DNA of 64,000 bases, taken from positions 1,860,001 to 1,924,000 of the forward strand of contig CADCSX010000009.1 in the NCBI GenBank assembly GCA_902805475.1. Direction: 5' to 3'. This document shows positions 38,501 to 49,665 of the stretch, one piece after another. Below the pieces are notes generated by a model. The model did no database searches. It was not told the DNA's origin and was given only the letters and a program-made list of their open reading frames with translations. Both the position numbers and the translations under genes were made by a program. This DNA is from Entonaema liquescens. Its lineage: Eukaryota; Ascomycota; Sordariomycetes; Xylariales; Xylariaceae. Each line of letters begins with the position of its first letter. Within the stretch, counting starts at the first letter, position 1.

Positions 38501-38730
38501 ACTCGAAGCGCAGGTTCGGAACCATGACATTGAATAAACCGGAGAATGTTAGCCCAAAAGATATCGTTGACGTTGATGCTGACCCCTATGGAGTCCAGGG
38601 GTCCGGCATTCTTGGATTGGAATCTGACCTCAAATCACAGTCCATAGGAAGCAAGAAGATAGTTGATCTCTTCCTCAGCAGCAGGCGTAGACGTATAGCG
38701 AGTGGGGAAGATGGTGGCGTTTTCTCGTAA
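35530..38730 (+). CDS. Large disordered Ser-rich protein with three frame breaks
   Basis: Three consecutive frames, 35530-35790, 35957-37345 and 37438-38730, read as one intron-free gene of about 1067 residues. The joins work at CCCC (35783-35786), GG (35954-35955) and CC (37322-37323), one missing base each; with three added the length is divisible by three and the text flows (for example KRQQSVRFVRE, then GAAGDYINALLIGEEYYTPEDDI). The protein is basic and Ser/Arg-rich at the N terminus, carries a conserved-looking YINALLIGEEYYTPEDDIASVPSSYRKIRKSRSMF patch that I place near residue 155, a proline run near the middle, and a short ordered end (GSKKIVDLFLSSRRRRIASGEDG). Several SRxxS-type sites hint at phosphorylation. 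It looks like a conserved fungal cytoskeletal or signalling scaffold by composition only; no function is assigned. Confidence 0.6.
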
Positions 38731-40217
38731 TGGACGTGCGTAATAGTTTCAAGCTGGAAAGCTATGCGCTAGTTTTGTAAGGGGGGATAGGAAAATAACG
38801 CGAACTACGTTGCTTAAATGGGGGTAGAGGCTCCTGTGAGGATTTCTCACTGATGGTGCCAAAGGTATCTAGGAATATTCACGGCGTTATACGGTATGGC
38901 TATCGAGACGAATGCACTGATAGGGGGAGTGTGCAAAACCCTTATACGACCATCGCTTAATATGAATAGGGGGGGAAATAGCTACTTACGCTTAGGCTTC
39001 CGCTAGGGGTAGCTATACAATTGTAATAGAAACAGATGAATTCCAAACAGCACCACAGTTCTACTTGATCGTGCTGGGATTCCTTAGATGCGAACGCATT
39101 CGTGTATATACATGAATGGTGTAAACCTTGCAAGGAAAATGACTTCTGCACTGGTGCTTAGTATTACGGTCGAGAGGCTTTCGGAGAAAGTAGGAAACTT
39201 ACTTAAACACTATAGTTAATGAGGAAATACTCGAACTACTTACTCGAAAGACAGCCAAGAGGGGGCAGGATGTCCTTCGAACGAAAATCGTTCCAGCGTC
39301 ACACTTTACATCAATCACCGTTTCCCTAGGCGAAACTGCTCCTCTGTCTTAACGTCAAGGCCAGAACTAGTTATTATACAATATCCATAGCCGAAGGAGC
39401 GTGGGTGTGCGTCGATACGTCGCGTTGCGGCTCCTTTGCGTAACGCCGTCGACCAATTATAGGTGAACCCGAGCCCAGGCGTGCGTTCCCGCGGGGTTTC
39501 AGAAGATTCCCGGTGCCTACGCCCAATGTCGTTGCGTATCACAGATCCTCCGACGTGGTGGCGTTCGCGTGGGAAAAAGCTTGTTGGGGTTTGTGGTGGC
39601 TGCAGGCTTTTATTCCTATCCTGTGTTGAAGAGAGGGGTCGGATCGTCGAGATCGAAGGCTCGACCAAGATTTTATGGTGAAACGAATAGCTAGGACAGG
39701 GCATAGCTACGGAGTACCTACTTAGTAAATGTACTCATGGTATGTGACAAATCGATGTGCCTTGTTTTGACTGCTGGTATTGTGTGTTTCGGAGATATAC
39801 GATTCCTCTATGGCTTGCTTACAGTTAGCGAATACCTGCATGGCGTCGGCTGGCTTTCCCCTGTAAGCTACGGCTGCAGGTTTTCTAACGTCGTATTGTC
39901 GGCTTTCGGTGGCGGCTGACTGGCTACGAGTCATCGCAGTTATTTTCGGCCTCTTGTCTCAAACAGGTCGAATATCGACTATGAGAAACATGTGGCTGCC
40001 GTACGGGTTTCCGCGATGGGGGATACCGTGTCTCTCCTTTATGAAGGAGGTGTGACGTGTGCATATCGCTATATAATAGGTATATCCTCTGCTCCTGGCA
40101 CTCAGTAAGAGGGATTTTAAAAGTCTTTTTTCGTCTGTCTTCCCACGTGGGGCCATGGATATTGTCTGCGTAGCTTTATCATCATATGATTACGAAGTTC
40201 CTCAAACGTGAGCTTCC
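38731..40217. other. 1.5-kb intergenic stretch
   Basis: No gene recognised. A 129-codon minus-strand frame (39315-39704) is basic and low in hydrophobic residues with no family features, and it is not called. GTACCTACTTAG near 39714 is another copy of the recurring palindrome type. Confidence 0.4.
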
Positions 40218-41293
40218 ATGGAGGACAGTCATCGCTACCGTGTCGAGTACGGCGAGAATGTCGCGCCGAAGTATCCGGCAGGGAACCACGAGGGAATTGA
40301 AGTGGTTCCTAGCGATTCTCCTTACTATCCACATCCCATATATACCGGCCCCCCGGCGAATGGGGGAGAGGAGTGGCCGTCGGTCACGAAGAGTTGGGCC
40401 GATGCTCCTGTGTCAGCGATAACGACATCGGAAGAGCATAGTAAGGGAGAGAAGCGGCGAATATTAGGACTCGCTGTTCCAGTATTTTGGACGGTAGTTG
40501 TTATTATAGTCGTCGTTCTCGCGGCAGCTATTGGCGGCGGGATAGGCGGAGGCTTGACAGCGCAACAGAAATCCACCACCAATGCATCAAGGTTTGCGAC
40601 ACTTACATTACAATGCATTTTCTTGCTGATCGAGCTTATAAGTGATACGGAAAATGCACCTCAAGCGTCTCACCAGCTTCTGCAACGACAACAGCACCAG
40701 CCAATGGACCTCTTCCCTCAGACGGCGGATGCCCCTTAATTAATGGGCAGAAGTATACGCCGTATGCCGTAGACGGGAAACCTATCCCGCTCGCGCAGGG
40801 CCTCGAGGGACAGCAGTTCCGGCAGCAATGTTACACGAATTATGTCTCGTCGGAAACGTCTCAGACGCATGACATCCTGCGCATTTTCATGCCCACTCTT
40901 GAGAATTGCATGATGGCCTGTGCCGAGGTAAGTTGTTTTACTTCGATTTATTCTTTTTACCTTCTCCGGCGACCAGTACGTGTCTCGGAGTTCAGCAGGC
41001 GAAATCATCCAGCTATGTCTTAGTAGCATATTACCCGAGACACACCGAGACCCCCTTTAATCATCTTAGCCTGGTGCTGACTGGCGGTTTTGTAGTACAA
41101 CTCGGCGTACTACGCCAACTTAGGGAATGACACCGGTGTCGGCGGCGGGTTCTGCGTTGCTGTGACGATTGTCAAAGTCGATGCTGGGTTTTGCTACTTG
41201 AAGAACGGGACCAGTACGAATGATACCTTGGGGCAGTCAGACATATACTCGAGCGCCATGTTGCTTACTGAGATCAATCTGCCGGATTCTTAA
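40218..41293 (+). CDS. Single-pass membrane protein with Cys-rich (apple/PAN-like) ectodomain
   Basis: Exons 40218..40591, 40643..40927 and 41096..41293 give about 285 residues. The N-terminal ~95 residues are cytosolic, rich in Pro, Tyr and acidic residues; a membrane helix follows (VFWTVVVIIVVVLAAAIGGGIGGGL), then a Thr/Ser/Ala-rich stalk and a domain with Cys at CPLINGQ, QQCYTNYVSS, ENCMMACAEYN, GGFCVAVT and GFCYLKNG. This order (type II-like anchor, stalk, six-Cys domain with NCMMACAEY) resembles fungal apple/PAN-like surface proteins. The frame breaks once at AAAA (40651-40654), where one base seems missing; the spliced length then fits. The first intron ends in AAG (ATAAG) and is the least certain border. 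Confidence 0.6.
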
Positions 41294-41741
41294 AACATTA
41301 GGGTCGCCGTGATGGTGGTCTTGCGATGTAGACGTATGGCCTTGCATTATATACTGGTTTAATGATAATCTGTAGACAGAAGGTAAAAGGAGTTCGAGGG
41401 CGGGGCATCTTTCTGTAAGCCAACTTGCAGTCTTCCTCGGTACCCATTGAAGGAGGAAGTTATATACAGTATATAGGTAGTCGTGGTAATCTTTTTCTAT
41501 TTGGATTTTGTGCATATTTTCCAGCTAGGTCGTGGCGTGAAACTAGTGATACAGGTCATAAGGTCATAATATGCGGGTTTCGACCTGCCATTTTCCAAAC
41601 CAGCTGTCCCACTATCCGGAGAGTTCTAATTTTTGATCAGATATTATTCTTACACCACCATATCCTACAAGCTGCAGACCTATCGAGACGTAGTGGACTG
41701 ACATCCTGTCCATCTCGGTTATGTCCTACACGTTTCTAAGC
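41294..41741. other. intergenic between convergent genes
   Basis: Spacer between the 3' ends of the membrane protein gene and the SMP-like gene. No gene seen. Confidence 0.45.
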
Positions 41742-42395
41742 TCAAGATCGACTCTTGCTTAGCTCTCTCTGAGCTGTAGCAGTGGGTCCACCCTTGACTC
41801 TCTCGCCACCGGTAACCAGCTTCTCGCCCTCGGTGATGTCATGGAGATTCTGGCTGTTAATGGGCTCGTTGGCGTGACTTTGGGCCCGCGCCGTGGGACC
41901 CCCCGATGGGCTGATCTAGACCTGTCAAATCCTTCTCTGCCTCGTTGATTGCGGCTATGGTATCTGAATCTAACTTTCCTGTGTGGTCAGGGTTGGCTCT
42001 CTAAAGAAGCCTAGTTAGTAATTGGTCATGTGTAGGCCGAGACCAGGACCGAGACTCACAGAGGTAGCAATACTCTGAGCGTGGGCCGCAGGGCCTCCTG
42101 ATAGGGGACTATCGAGGCCTGTTATGTTCTTTTCTCCCTGAGTGACATCGGAAATGACGTCGGATTTAAGGGGTTCGTTGGCATGCTTTTGCGCCTGAGC
42201 TGTTGGACCACCAGCGACAGGTTTGTCTTCGCCCGTAAGTTCTTTCTCTTTGGCTGTAATTTCGGAGATGGTCTGTGACTTGAGAGTTCTATTGCCGGTC
42301 ATGACGAATGTCTTCGAAACAGCCGGTCTGGAAGCCGAAATGCGTGGGCTAATAGTTGTGAGTCTAAAAAGGTTGGTGATGACGGATCGAGACAT
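41742..42395 (-). CDS. SMP/LEA-like stress protein with four repeats
   Basis: Exons 42395..42060 and 42000..41742 give about 197 residues. After an Arg/Ser-rich, acid-free N terminus of about 30 residues (possible mitochondrial presequence), the protein is four degenerate ~35-residue repeats with the core 'I..IT..EK.LTG.D.P..GGPTAQAQ.HA'. This is the pattern of fungal proteins annotated with the seed-maturation-protein (SMP) domain, hydrophilic LEA-like proteins linked to desiccation or stress. A frame break lies in the third repeat at a six-base run (plus-strand CCCCCC 41899-41904): the core GGPTARAQ continues in another frame, so one G on the coding strand seems to be extra. The intron is 59 bases (GTGAGT...TTTAG). 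Function is inferred only from composition. Confidence 0.65.
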
Positions 42396-42478
42396 GATTT
42401 CAAGATGAATTTGTATAGGGGATTGCTGTATAAGTGAGAAGAAACTTTGAATTGTATGAGATTGAGTATATTACTTTG

Positions 42479-42514
42479 TCAATGGATATGTCAATGGATA
42501 TATCAATGGATATG
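42479..42514. repeat. 12-bp tandem repeat, three copies
   Basis: Three head-to-tail copies of TCAATGGATATG, the middle one with a final A. They lie about 85 bases upstream of the SMP-like gene start, in its likely leader or core promoter. Confidence 0.8.
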
Positions 42515-43478
42515 TCGACGACGTCTTCGAGAATTTATTTAAGTTCGAATACTACTTAGATTTTTAAATCGATGATGGTTTGAACGTCATATAAGACCAA
42601 ATAACTCCATCTCTGACCTCATGGGTTGGATCCCGTCTGCTTGTACCTGCAGTAGCGCCATCGCATAGCATCTTCGGTTCTGCTTTGACAGCTACAAACC
42701 CCTCAGGGTAAGTCTTTTAAATACACACTTTTATTTTCTCGGACGATTTCTTCCGAAGGGAGTTGAAGGAAAGTTTTAAGAAATTACGAAATGTTTGGGT
42801 TGAGTTGCCTGGTTGTATGTTAAGTTATCTTGATAGAGAATAGAGGAACTAGGTATAATGGATCTACGTGTATGACGTCAATTGATTCTATGGAAATCTG
42901 GGACTTATCGTTGAGACTTTCTAGCGCGATCATACAATGTTATGTCCTGACGTATGATGCTGGGGTTATATTTGAGTAGTTAAATTTTTATATTTTTTAT
43001 GGCTTAGTTGCCATGATGTGCATTATAGGAGAAAGATTCTTATCATATAGGTAACTTTGTCCCGGCTTCTAACAGCAGCCTTTGGTTTTATGGTCTGTGG
43101 CGGGCTACAACGTAACTGAGTTATACTGAAATTTACTAGGTAACACCTAGTAATTAGAAAGTCTTGCACTATAGAATTAACATAATCTAGTATTACAGGT
43201 CCAATAGGGATTTGAAATTATCAAGCACTGAACTTCAAGAAAAACTGAAAATTCACCTCATCTTATATATCATAGCTTTCCAATGAATCCATCTACGTTT
43301 ATAATAGGCATTAACCATCATATAGGTATATAAGATCAAGAATCTCTACCTTGTAGTACTACCAGGAGAGTATGTATGTGTATAGCCTCAGTATCCGACC
43401 TTGAAGACCTTCCATGTAGCCTTCTACCTCGGCAATTACACCAATTAAACATCTATCTTAGGTTCGTGATACTCTTCA

Positions 43479-43485
43479 GGCTAAA
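43479..43485 (+). promoter_or_regulatory. possible XlnR/Xyr1 site
   Basis: GGCTAAA, the known core recognised by the xylanolytic activator XlnR/Xyr1, lies about 255 bases upstream of the GH3 xylosidase start codon. Seven bases can match by chance, so this is only suggestive. Confidence 0.3.
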
Positions 43486-43653
43486 ACCTCGTACACTGGA
43501 TTCGTTGCTTCTTCTATTTACCCTAATGTCTTTGACGACAGAAATAGTTTCTCCCCGCAATATCTATCTTGCCCGCATATTGGGGTCGCATTGGCCATTT
43601 GCCATCTTAACCGCGATGATCTAGATTTCCTAGACAGGTATATCAGTAGACCG

Positions 43654-43660
43654 TATATAA
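43654..43660 (+). promoter_or_regulatory. TATA box of the xylosidase gene
   Basis: TATATAA located 81 bases upstream of the ATG at 43741, a usual spacing for an inducible fungal gene. Confidence 0.45.
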
Positions 43661-43740
43661 GATATGTGACCATGCGGGAATGACCCTGAACTGGGAGCTA
43701 TGGCTCAAATGATTACGGATCGTTTTGTTCTTGAGACACA

Positions 43741-46248
43741 ATGGCTTCAAGGGTAGCAGCGAGCGTTATCGCGCTCTTGGTCGTGAAGGGTGTAGTCGCC
43801 AGGGACTTTCCCAATTGTCAATCTGGACCTGTAAGTAGATCGGGAACTTCTAGCATGACTATCATGAAATGTAACTAATTATTGTATAGCTTGCCTCGAA
43901 CCAAGTGTGCAATACTACTCTTGATCCGTGGTCGAGAGCGGCTGCTGTAAGAACACCACCTATACTTGGATAAGTAAATTGCCCTGACTCCTATTTCTAT
44001 CTAGCTCGTGGCCCAGTTTAGTCACAATGAGAAGATATCTAACTCCTGGGATAATTCGCCTGGAGTCTCGCGCTTGGGCGTCCCCTCCTACGAATGGTGG
44101 AACGAGGCACTCCACGGAGTCGCCCGCTCTCGTGGTGTACAGTTCGCCAACTCGGGCAACTTCAGCTACGCAACCTCTTTTCCTCAGCCGATAACCATGG
44201 GTGCAGCTTTTGACATGCCATTGATCCGGTCCGTAGCCGAGACCACGAGTACGGAGGCCCGCGCATTCAGTAACGCCGGCCGATGCGGCCTGAACTTCTG
44301 GACTCCCAATATTAATCCATTCCGCGATCCCCGTTGGGGCCGAGGGCAAGAGGTACCGTCCGAGGATCCGTATCATATGAGCCAGTATGTAATGCAATTG
44401 ATACCGGGTCTCCAAGGAGGTCTGCATGGAGACCCGTACTACAAGCTTGCGGCTACGTGTAAGCACTACGCTGGATATGACATGGAAAACTGGAAAGGGA
44501 ACCGCCGATATGCCTTCGATGCCAAGATTACCAGCCAGGACTTGCAGGACTATTATCTTTCTCCGTTCCGCGCGTGCGTGCGCGATGCCAACGCCCAGTC
44601 CGCCATGTGCAGTTATAATGCTGTTAACGGCGTACCGACTTGTGCCGACCCCTGGCTACTAGAGGATGTATTGCGCGGGCTATACGGCTTCAGCAGCGAA
44701 GACCGCTGGGTCACAGCCGACTGCGACGCGCTTCAGAACGTCTGGACGGACCACCGTTACGGCTCCTCAGCTGCAGGTGCCGCCGCAGCGAGTCTGAATG
44801 CCGGCACGGATCTCGACTGCGGCCAATTCTGGCCTCAGAACCTCCCTTCAGCGTATAACTCTAAGCTCTTCAACGATACCGTTCTTGACCGCTCCTTGAT
44901 CCGCCGCTATGCGTCTATGGTACGGCTGGGCTGGTTCGATCCGCCGGCGGAGCAACCATACCGGCAGCTCGGGTGGGACTCGGTGGCAAAGCCGGAGGCC
45001 AAAGCACTTGCTTTACGGGCTGCGCAGGAGGGTATCGTGCTGTTGAAGAATAATGGTAGCGCATTACCCCTGGCTAAATCGATCAAGCGTGTAGCTGTGG
45101 TCGGCCCCCTTGGCACTGCGACAACACAAATGCAGGGGAACTACTACGGCGTCGCGCAGAGTATCTCAACGGTAGTTTCGGCATTTAAAGCCGCGGGCTA
45201 CGATACCTCTAATGCCCAAGGGTGTGCGATCACAGGGTCCTCGACATCTGGATTTTCCGCAGCACTCAATGCCGCTAAGGCCGCGGATGCAGTTGTATAT
45301 GTCGGCGGTATCGACACTAGCATTGAGGCTGAGGATCGTGATCGCGAGCAGATTACTTGGCCGGGACAACAGATCAACCTGATTAAGCAATTAGCGACGG
45401 CAAATGTCGATAAGCCGTTTGTAGTAGTGCAGATGGGCACTATGCTCGATAGTTCAGAGATAAAAGCACAAGAAGGCGTCGACTCGCTTCTATGGGCCGG
45501 ATATCCGGGACAAGATGGCGGCGCAGCGGTAGTTAGTATCTTGACTGGTGAGAAACCGCCTGCAGGAAGATTACCGGTGACGCAGTACCCAGGAGACTAT
45601 GTGAATCAGGTTCAGATGACAAACATGAACTTACAGTCCGGAACTGGCAACCCTGGGTAAGTAACCCCTATTATGTAACTCCTATGCTGGGTTGTTTTCT
45701 GTAAGTCCAACTAACAATGATCTAGACGAACTTACAAATGGTACACCAAGGAGCCCGTATTTCCCTTCGGCTACGGACTGCACTACACCACCTTCAACGT
45801 ATCCTTACCCGCCGACCTACCCACCACATTTTCAACCGCGGACCTCACGTCCAACATCTCATTCACGAAGACCGGCCCCGTCGCTTCCGGGAACTATCCC
45901 GACCTAGCGCCATTCTTCTCGATTCCCGTTTCGGTAGCCAACACAGGCAACATCACATCCGACTACGTTGCTCTCGCGTTCCTCAAAGGGGAGTATGGCC
46001 CCGAGCCCTACCCGCTCAAGAGCCTAGTGGGCTTCACCCGGATCCACGACATCAAGCCCGGAGAGACGGGGACAGGGACTCTGGACCTCAAGCTCGGCGC
46101 TATATCGCGTAGCGATAAGGACGGTAGCTTGACGCTCTGGCCCGCGAAGTACACGTTAGTGCTTGATATTGACGATCGCGCTACGTGGGACTTTGAGATC
46201 ACGGGAGACAAGATCGTGCTGGAGAAATTACCGTCGAAGAGGCCGTGA
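43741..46248 (+). CDS. Secreted GH3 exo-1,4-beta-xylosidase
   Basis: Exons 43741..43830, 43890..43946, 44005..45656 and 45726..46248 give 773 residues with no frame break. A signal peptide (VAASVIALLVVKGVVA) is followed by the small exon with the Cys-containing N-terminal segment CNTTLDPWSRAAA, then the GH3 N-terminal barrel: YEWWNEALHGVA, FWTPNINPFRDPRWGRGQE, KHYAGYD and the nucleophile context WVTADCDA (Asp288). The C-terminal GH3 domain (EGIVLLKNNGSALPL, VAVVGP) and a fibronectin type III-like end (PFGYGLHYTTF) complete it. The xylosidase subgroup is indicated by the DCDA motif, where beta-glucosidases have SDW. It releases xylose from xylo-oligosaccharides outside the cell. All splice signals are standard (GTAAGT/GTAAGA donors, TATAG/CTAG acceptors). 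Confidence 0.93.
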
Positions 46249-46408
46249 TAAACGATAAAAGGGGGCCGGAATTGTGGACTACGTAAAAGGGATCCCAATC
46301 TACGTAGCTATTTTTGAATTGAATGCCTGAATTAACATTAGTTATCTGGTCGCTGGTTACCTAATGAGGTATACAATCTAATAAAGAAAGCAAGTCTAAT
46401 TTGTCGAA

Positions 46409-48400
46409 TTAATCAACACGACACAACTGGTATCCAACTTCCTTCCAGCGCTCGTTGCCTACGCAAGGGTGGCACCAGAAGACATCGCCCGGGTCTACGG
46501 CTCGCTTGATCTTCAATAGACGGTCGTAATTGTCGCCCCAGAAACTTCGCTGCCAATTTGGCTCCGCGGGGTTGTTCTGTATCTCTTGTTAGTTACTGTG
46601 CTAATCACAAAGGGCAAAGTGAAGTACTTCGTTCAAGTAAGACCCCATCTCGGGTGCTAATTGCCTGAGTGGTTCAACCTTAGCGTTGATTTGGGCGAGG
46701 GCCTCCTTCTTTGCGGTTTGATTTAACGGTTGGAAGCCTAAGCCGGTGACTTGAGGTGAGATGTAGTGTTAGAATCCTGTCTAGACTGAAAGAGGTAAGA
46801 CTTAAACTTACCAGCATGGACAGTAGTCTTCCTCCACGACGGGTTCACAGAGTTGCTGCCTCCTCTAGGTTTGGCATTTCTCGTCCCTTCGCCAGCTACG
46901 AGGAAAACTTGGGCGTTATATCCCTTAACAGCTTCGCCGACCGCTGTCGCATTCTTTGTTAAGGCTTCGGCGTCTAGCAGGTGAGAACCGAGCCATAAAT
47001 CACTACCCGCGGAGCCCTGGTCGTAATGAGTGCTGAACCAATCCTGCAGCTGAGGGTAGGTCTCAGGTTGAATTGCCGCAACTACATCCGGCCAGGTCTT
47101 GTTGACGTGCTCTATGATGGGTGCAAATATATCAACTATTTCGTTGACATCCTGTGTATCTAGTAAGACGAAGAAGCCGGCCATACCTGTTCCGGTCGTT
47201 GGTACAGCGGCATATGAGAAATTGCTAGAAACAATGCTATAGCCCGATATGCCCTTGGAGTCCAGGTAGGGGTATTGTGAGAGTAAGTACCCCGCCAGCT
47301 CTGTGAAGTACGGCGCATTGATTTCAGGACCAAGAATCTCTACCGTGGCTCCTACAACTTTTGGCGAAGGATATGTGGTAATTGTAACAGAAGTCATAAC
47401 TCCAAAGGTTGAACCACCTCCCTGGATTAGGCAATGCAAATTAGCATGGTTCAGATCATCAGGAGGGATAGACTTACACCTCGCATAGCCCAGAATAAGT
47501 CCTGATTTTGGCATTCATTCGCTACGACGATGTCTCCCGTGGGTGTCACAACTTCCATTTCCAGGATTTGGTCCGCACCAAGTCCATATCGGGGAGCGAG
47601 GATGGAGTGTCCGCCTCCGGTTAGGTAACCACCGATACTGACAGATTTGGCGTTACCACCAACTATGATCTGACCTATCTTACCGAGCTCGTCATATAAG
47701 TTGGCAAGCTGAGACCCAGGTCCTACCGTTGCAGCCGTGTTGTCGAGAGTGAAGTCACACCCTCGTGGCTGGAACGACTCGTGCGTCTTCAGGCCTTGCA
47801 TGTGGTGGGTCCATATCGAGAGAGCTCCCGGGGCTTGTGACCTGCCCTGGTAATCATGTCCAGTGCTTTTTACTATTACCCGAACGTTGTGCTTGCGCGC
47901 TGTTACATGTGGTCAGACAGCCAAATTCACCACCGTGGTTCATACGCTTGAGGAAGCTTACCAAAGTCTATGCTCAACTTGACATCCTGAGCGGTCGTCG
48001 CATTCACGACGTATGCAGGATACCCGTCGGGACTACATGGAGCATTTGGGTCGGGAAGGCAGGTGTCATTATTATACTGATTCCACATGTTTGATATCGG
48101 GTCATCCTGAGCGAAGTCGTAGGTGAGCCATTCTTTAGCGATGGCCGTGCATTGTTCGGCGCTATAAGTAGGCTGTCCCGGATGGCATACGGCTCCTGGA
48201 GGGGATGCGTGGAGAAGCTTTCCTCCGGTAGACTGGTTGAACTTGGTCCAAGTATCGGTGGACGGCCACTCGAGAGAGCCGGGGCTGGCCTTACAAGCTA
48301 CTATCGCGGACCGTCTACCGGTTATGCTTGACTGCTCTGAGAAGGCATCGCTGTAGGCGAAAGCGGAAGTGAGAGCAAGAAGTCTCAGTGAAGCTGCCAT
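46409..48400 (-). CDS. Secreted FAD-linked oxidase (BBE/AA7-like)
   Basis: Exons 48400..47962, 47899..47478, 47421..46812, 46749..46628 and 46576..46409 give 586 residues. It has a signal peptide (ASLRLLALTSAFAYSDA), an N-terminal Cys-rich part, the FAD_binding_4 domain with VIVKSTGHDYQGRS (about His161, likely FAD-linked), then GGYLTGGGHSILAPRYGLGADQILEM and a berberine-bridge-enzyme C terminus (WGDNYDRLLKIKRAVDPGDVFWCHPCVG). The position that holds a second FAD-linking Cys in bicovalent oligosaccharide oxidases is Ser here (GGGHS), so single attachment is expected; isoamyl-alcohol-oxidase-like members look the same. The substrate is unknown (sugar, alcohol or metabolite). The third intron ends in AAG. 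It is convergent with the xylosidase, 160 bases away. Confidence 0.85.
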
Positions 48401-49665
48401 GGCGAGGTTAGTGAACCCCGAGACGAAATGAGAGGTGATAGTGAACTCACACAACAGTTAATATGAGCGGATGTGACGAACTTCATATATTCATTTACAA
48501 CTCTATCTTCAGCTCAAAGACTCTGGGTCTAGCTTACGTATGTTGTGGATAGTTGACCAACCGTTATGCTGTGCCGCATACCCGATGTTTACTAGTAGAA
48601 GTTATAATGGGAAAAATAATGCGTCGTCAACTAGTCTCATTCTGAATGAGGGTCATTATTGGAGCTATGATATTTTTATGAGTCGTGGCTATGTTATACC
48701 CCTTGTATGTTGTATTGGGAGGAAGCCGAGGGGCTGACCCCTTTTTCAGGTACTAAGTACCTAAACCGAGGACAGTAAGCGAAACTGTGCAAATACACGT
48801 TGTTATAAGCACTTGTTCTTTTATCTTTAACGACTATTATATCATCTTAACCTAGGGTAAGCTTTGATGTTGGTTCAATTTATTTTCCTAAAAAAGAATT
48901 AAGGAATAACTCTGCCCTAATTGAAACATGTAATTTGCATGCATCCTTAAGTCCGGACTTTCCAACATTGATATGACGTGTGAGCGTAACAGGCAGTAAG
49001 TACACTCGTAAGGTTTTTGCATACGTATGGAATGATTCATTTCTTACTTACATCAATACCTATAGGCGAACCAAATATGAGAAACCTCATGATTAGACGA
49101 AAATAGATACCGAATTGAAAATGTTTCGTAACACTAGTAGATATGTTAAGCTGAGCTAGGTAGAATATGACATTTACCTAACCCGCTTATAAGACTACGG
49201 GCTATATGAAATTATGGGCGCGAGGTAACTGCAAGTCGTTTCTTGATATAAGCTAACCATTCAAGGTGGCAGAGATAATGCACTCGAACTCACCATTCGT
49301 AATGGGTGCGTGTACATCCGGGTGCCTATAGGTCAGGCAGTTTGATTAGTGTGGCTGAGTAGCAAAAAAGACGAGGTAAAGGTATTAACTCTCTCGTTTT
49401 CGCTTCCGTTCGCGTAGAAATCACGGGGACGCGGAGTACATGTAGGTCGTAGCACAATTCATCATGTATAGAAGTTCACGGAGTAACTCAAACGGGGTTT
49501 TAGTCTCTTGATTACACCGCTTACATGTCATAATATCCCTATCGTAATTAGACCCAGTGAGATCTTACTGATCAAAAACTATATCGATCCAAATAAACAA
49601 TTCGGAAGATATCCCAGTGCTACCTTTCCTTAGCTTCCGAGCCTGCAGTCATTTATGACGAGTCA
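48401..49665. other. intergenic, no gene seen
   Basis: AT-rich 1.26-kb spacer between the oxidase start and the 3' end of the transporter relic, both on the minus strand. It contains AGTACCTAAACC near 48756, but no convincing gene. Confidence 0.45.

Larger units (their letters stand above)
42396..43740. other. intergenic, promoters of SMP-like and xylosidase genes
   Basis: Divergent upstream region of 1.3 kb. Apart from the short tandem repeat and the promoter motifs listed separately, it is AT-rich without a credible gene; an 82-codon frame at 43376 has no family features. Confidence 0.45.

Noticed and set aside
39315..39704. 129-codon minus-strand frame
   Set aside because: Basic and low-complexity, no homology signs and no supporting promoter or splice signals.
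42600..42660. A possible tRNA B-box-like GGTTGGATCCC
   Set aside because: No matching A box or cloverleaf could be drawn around it.
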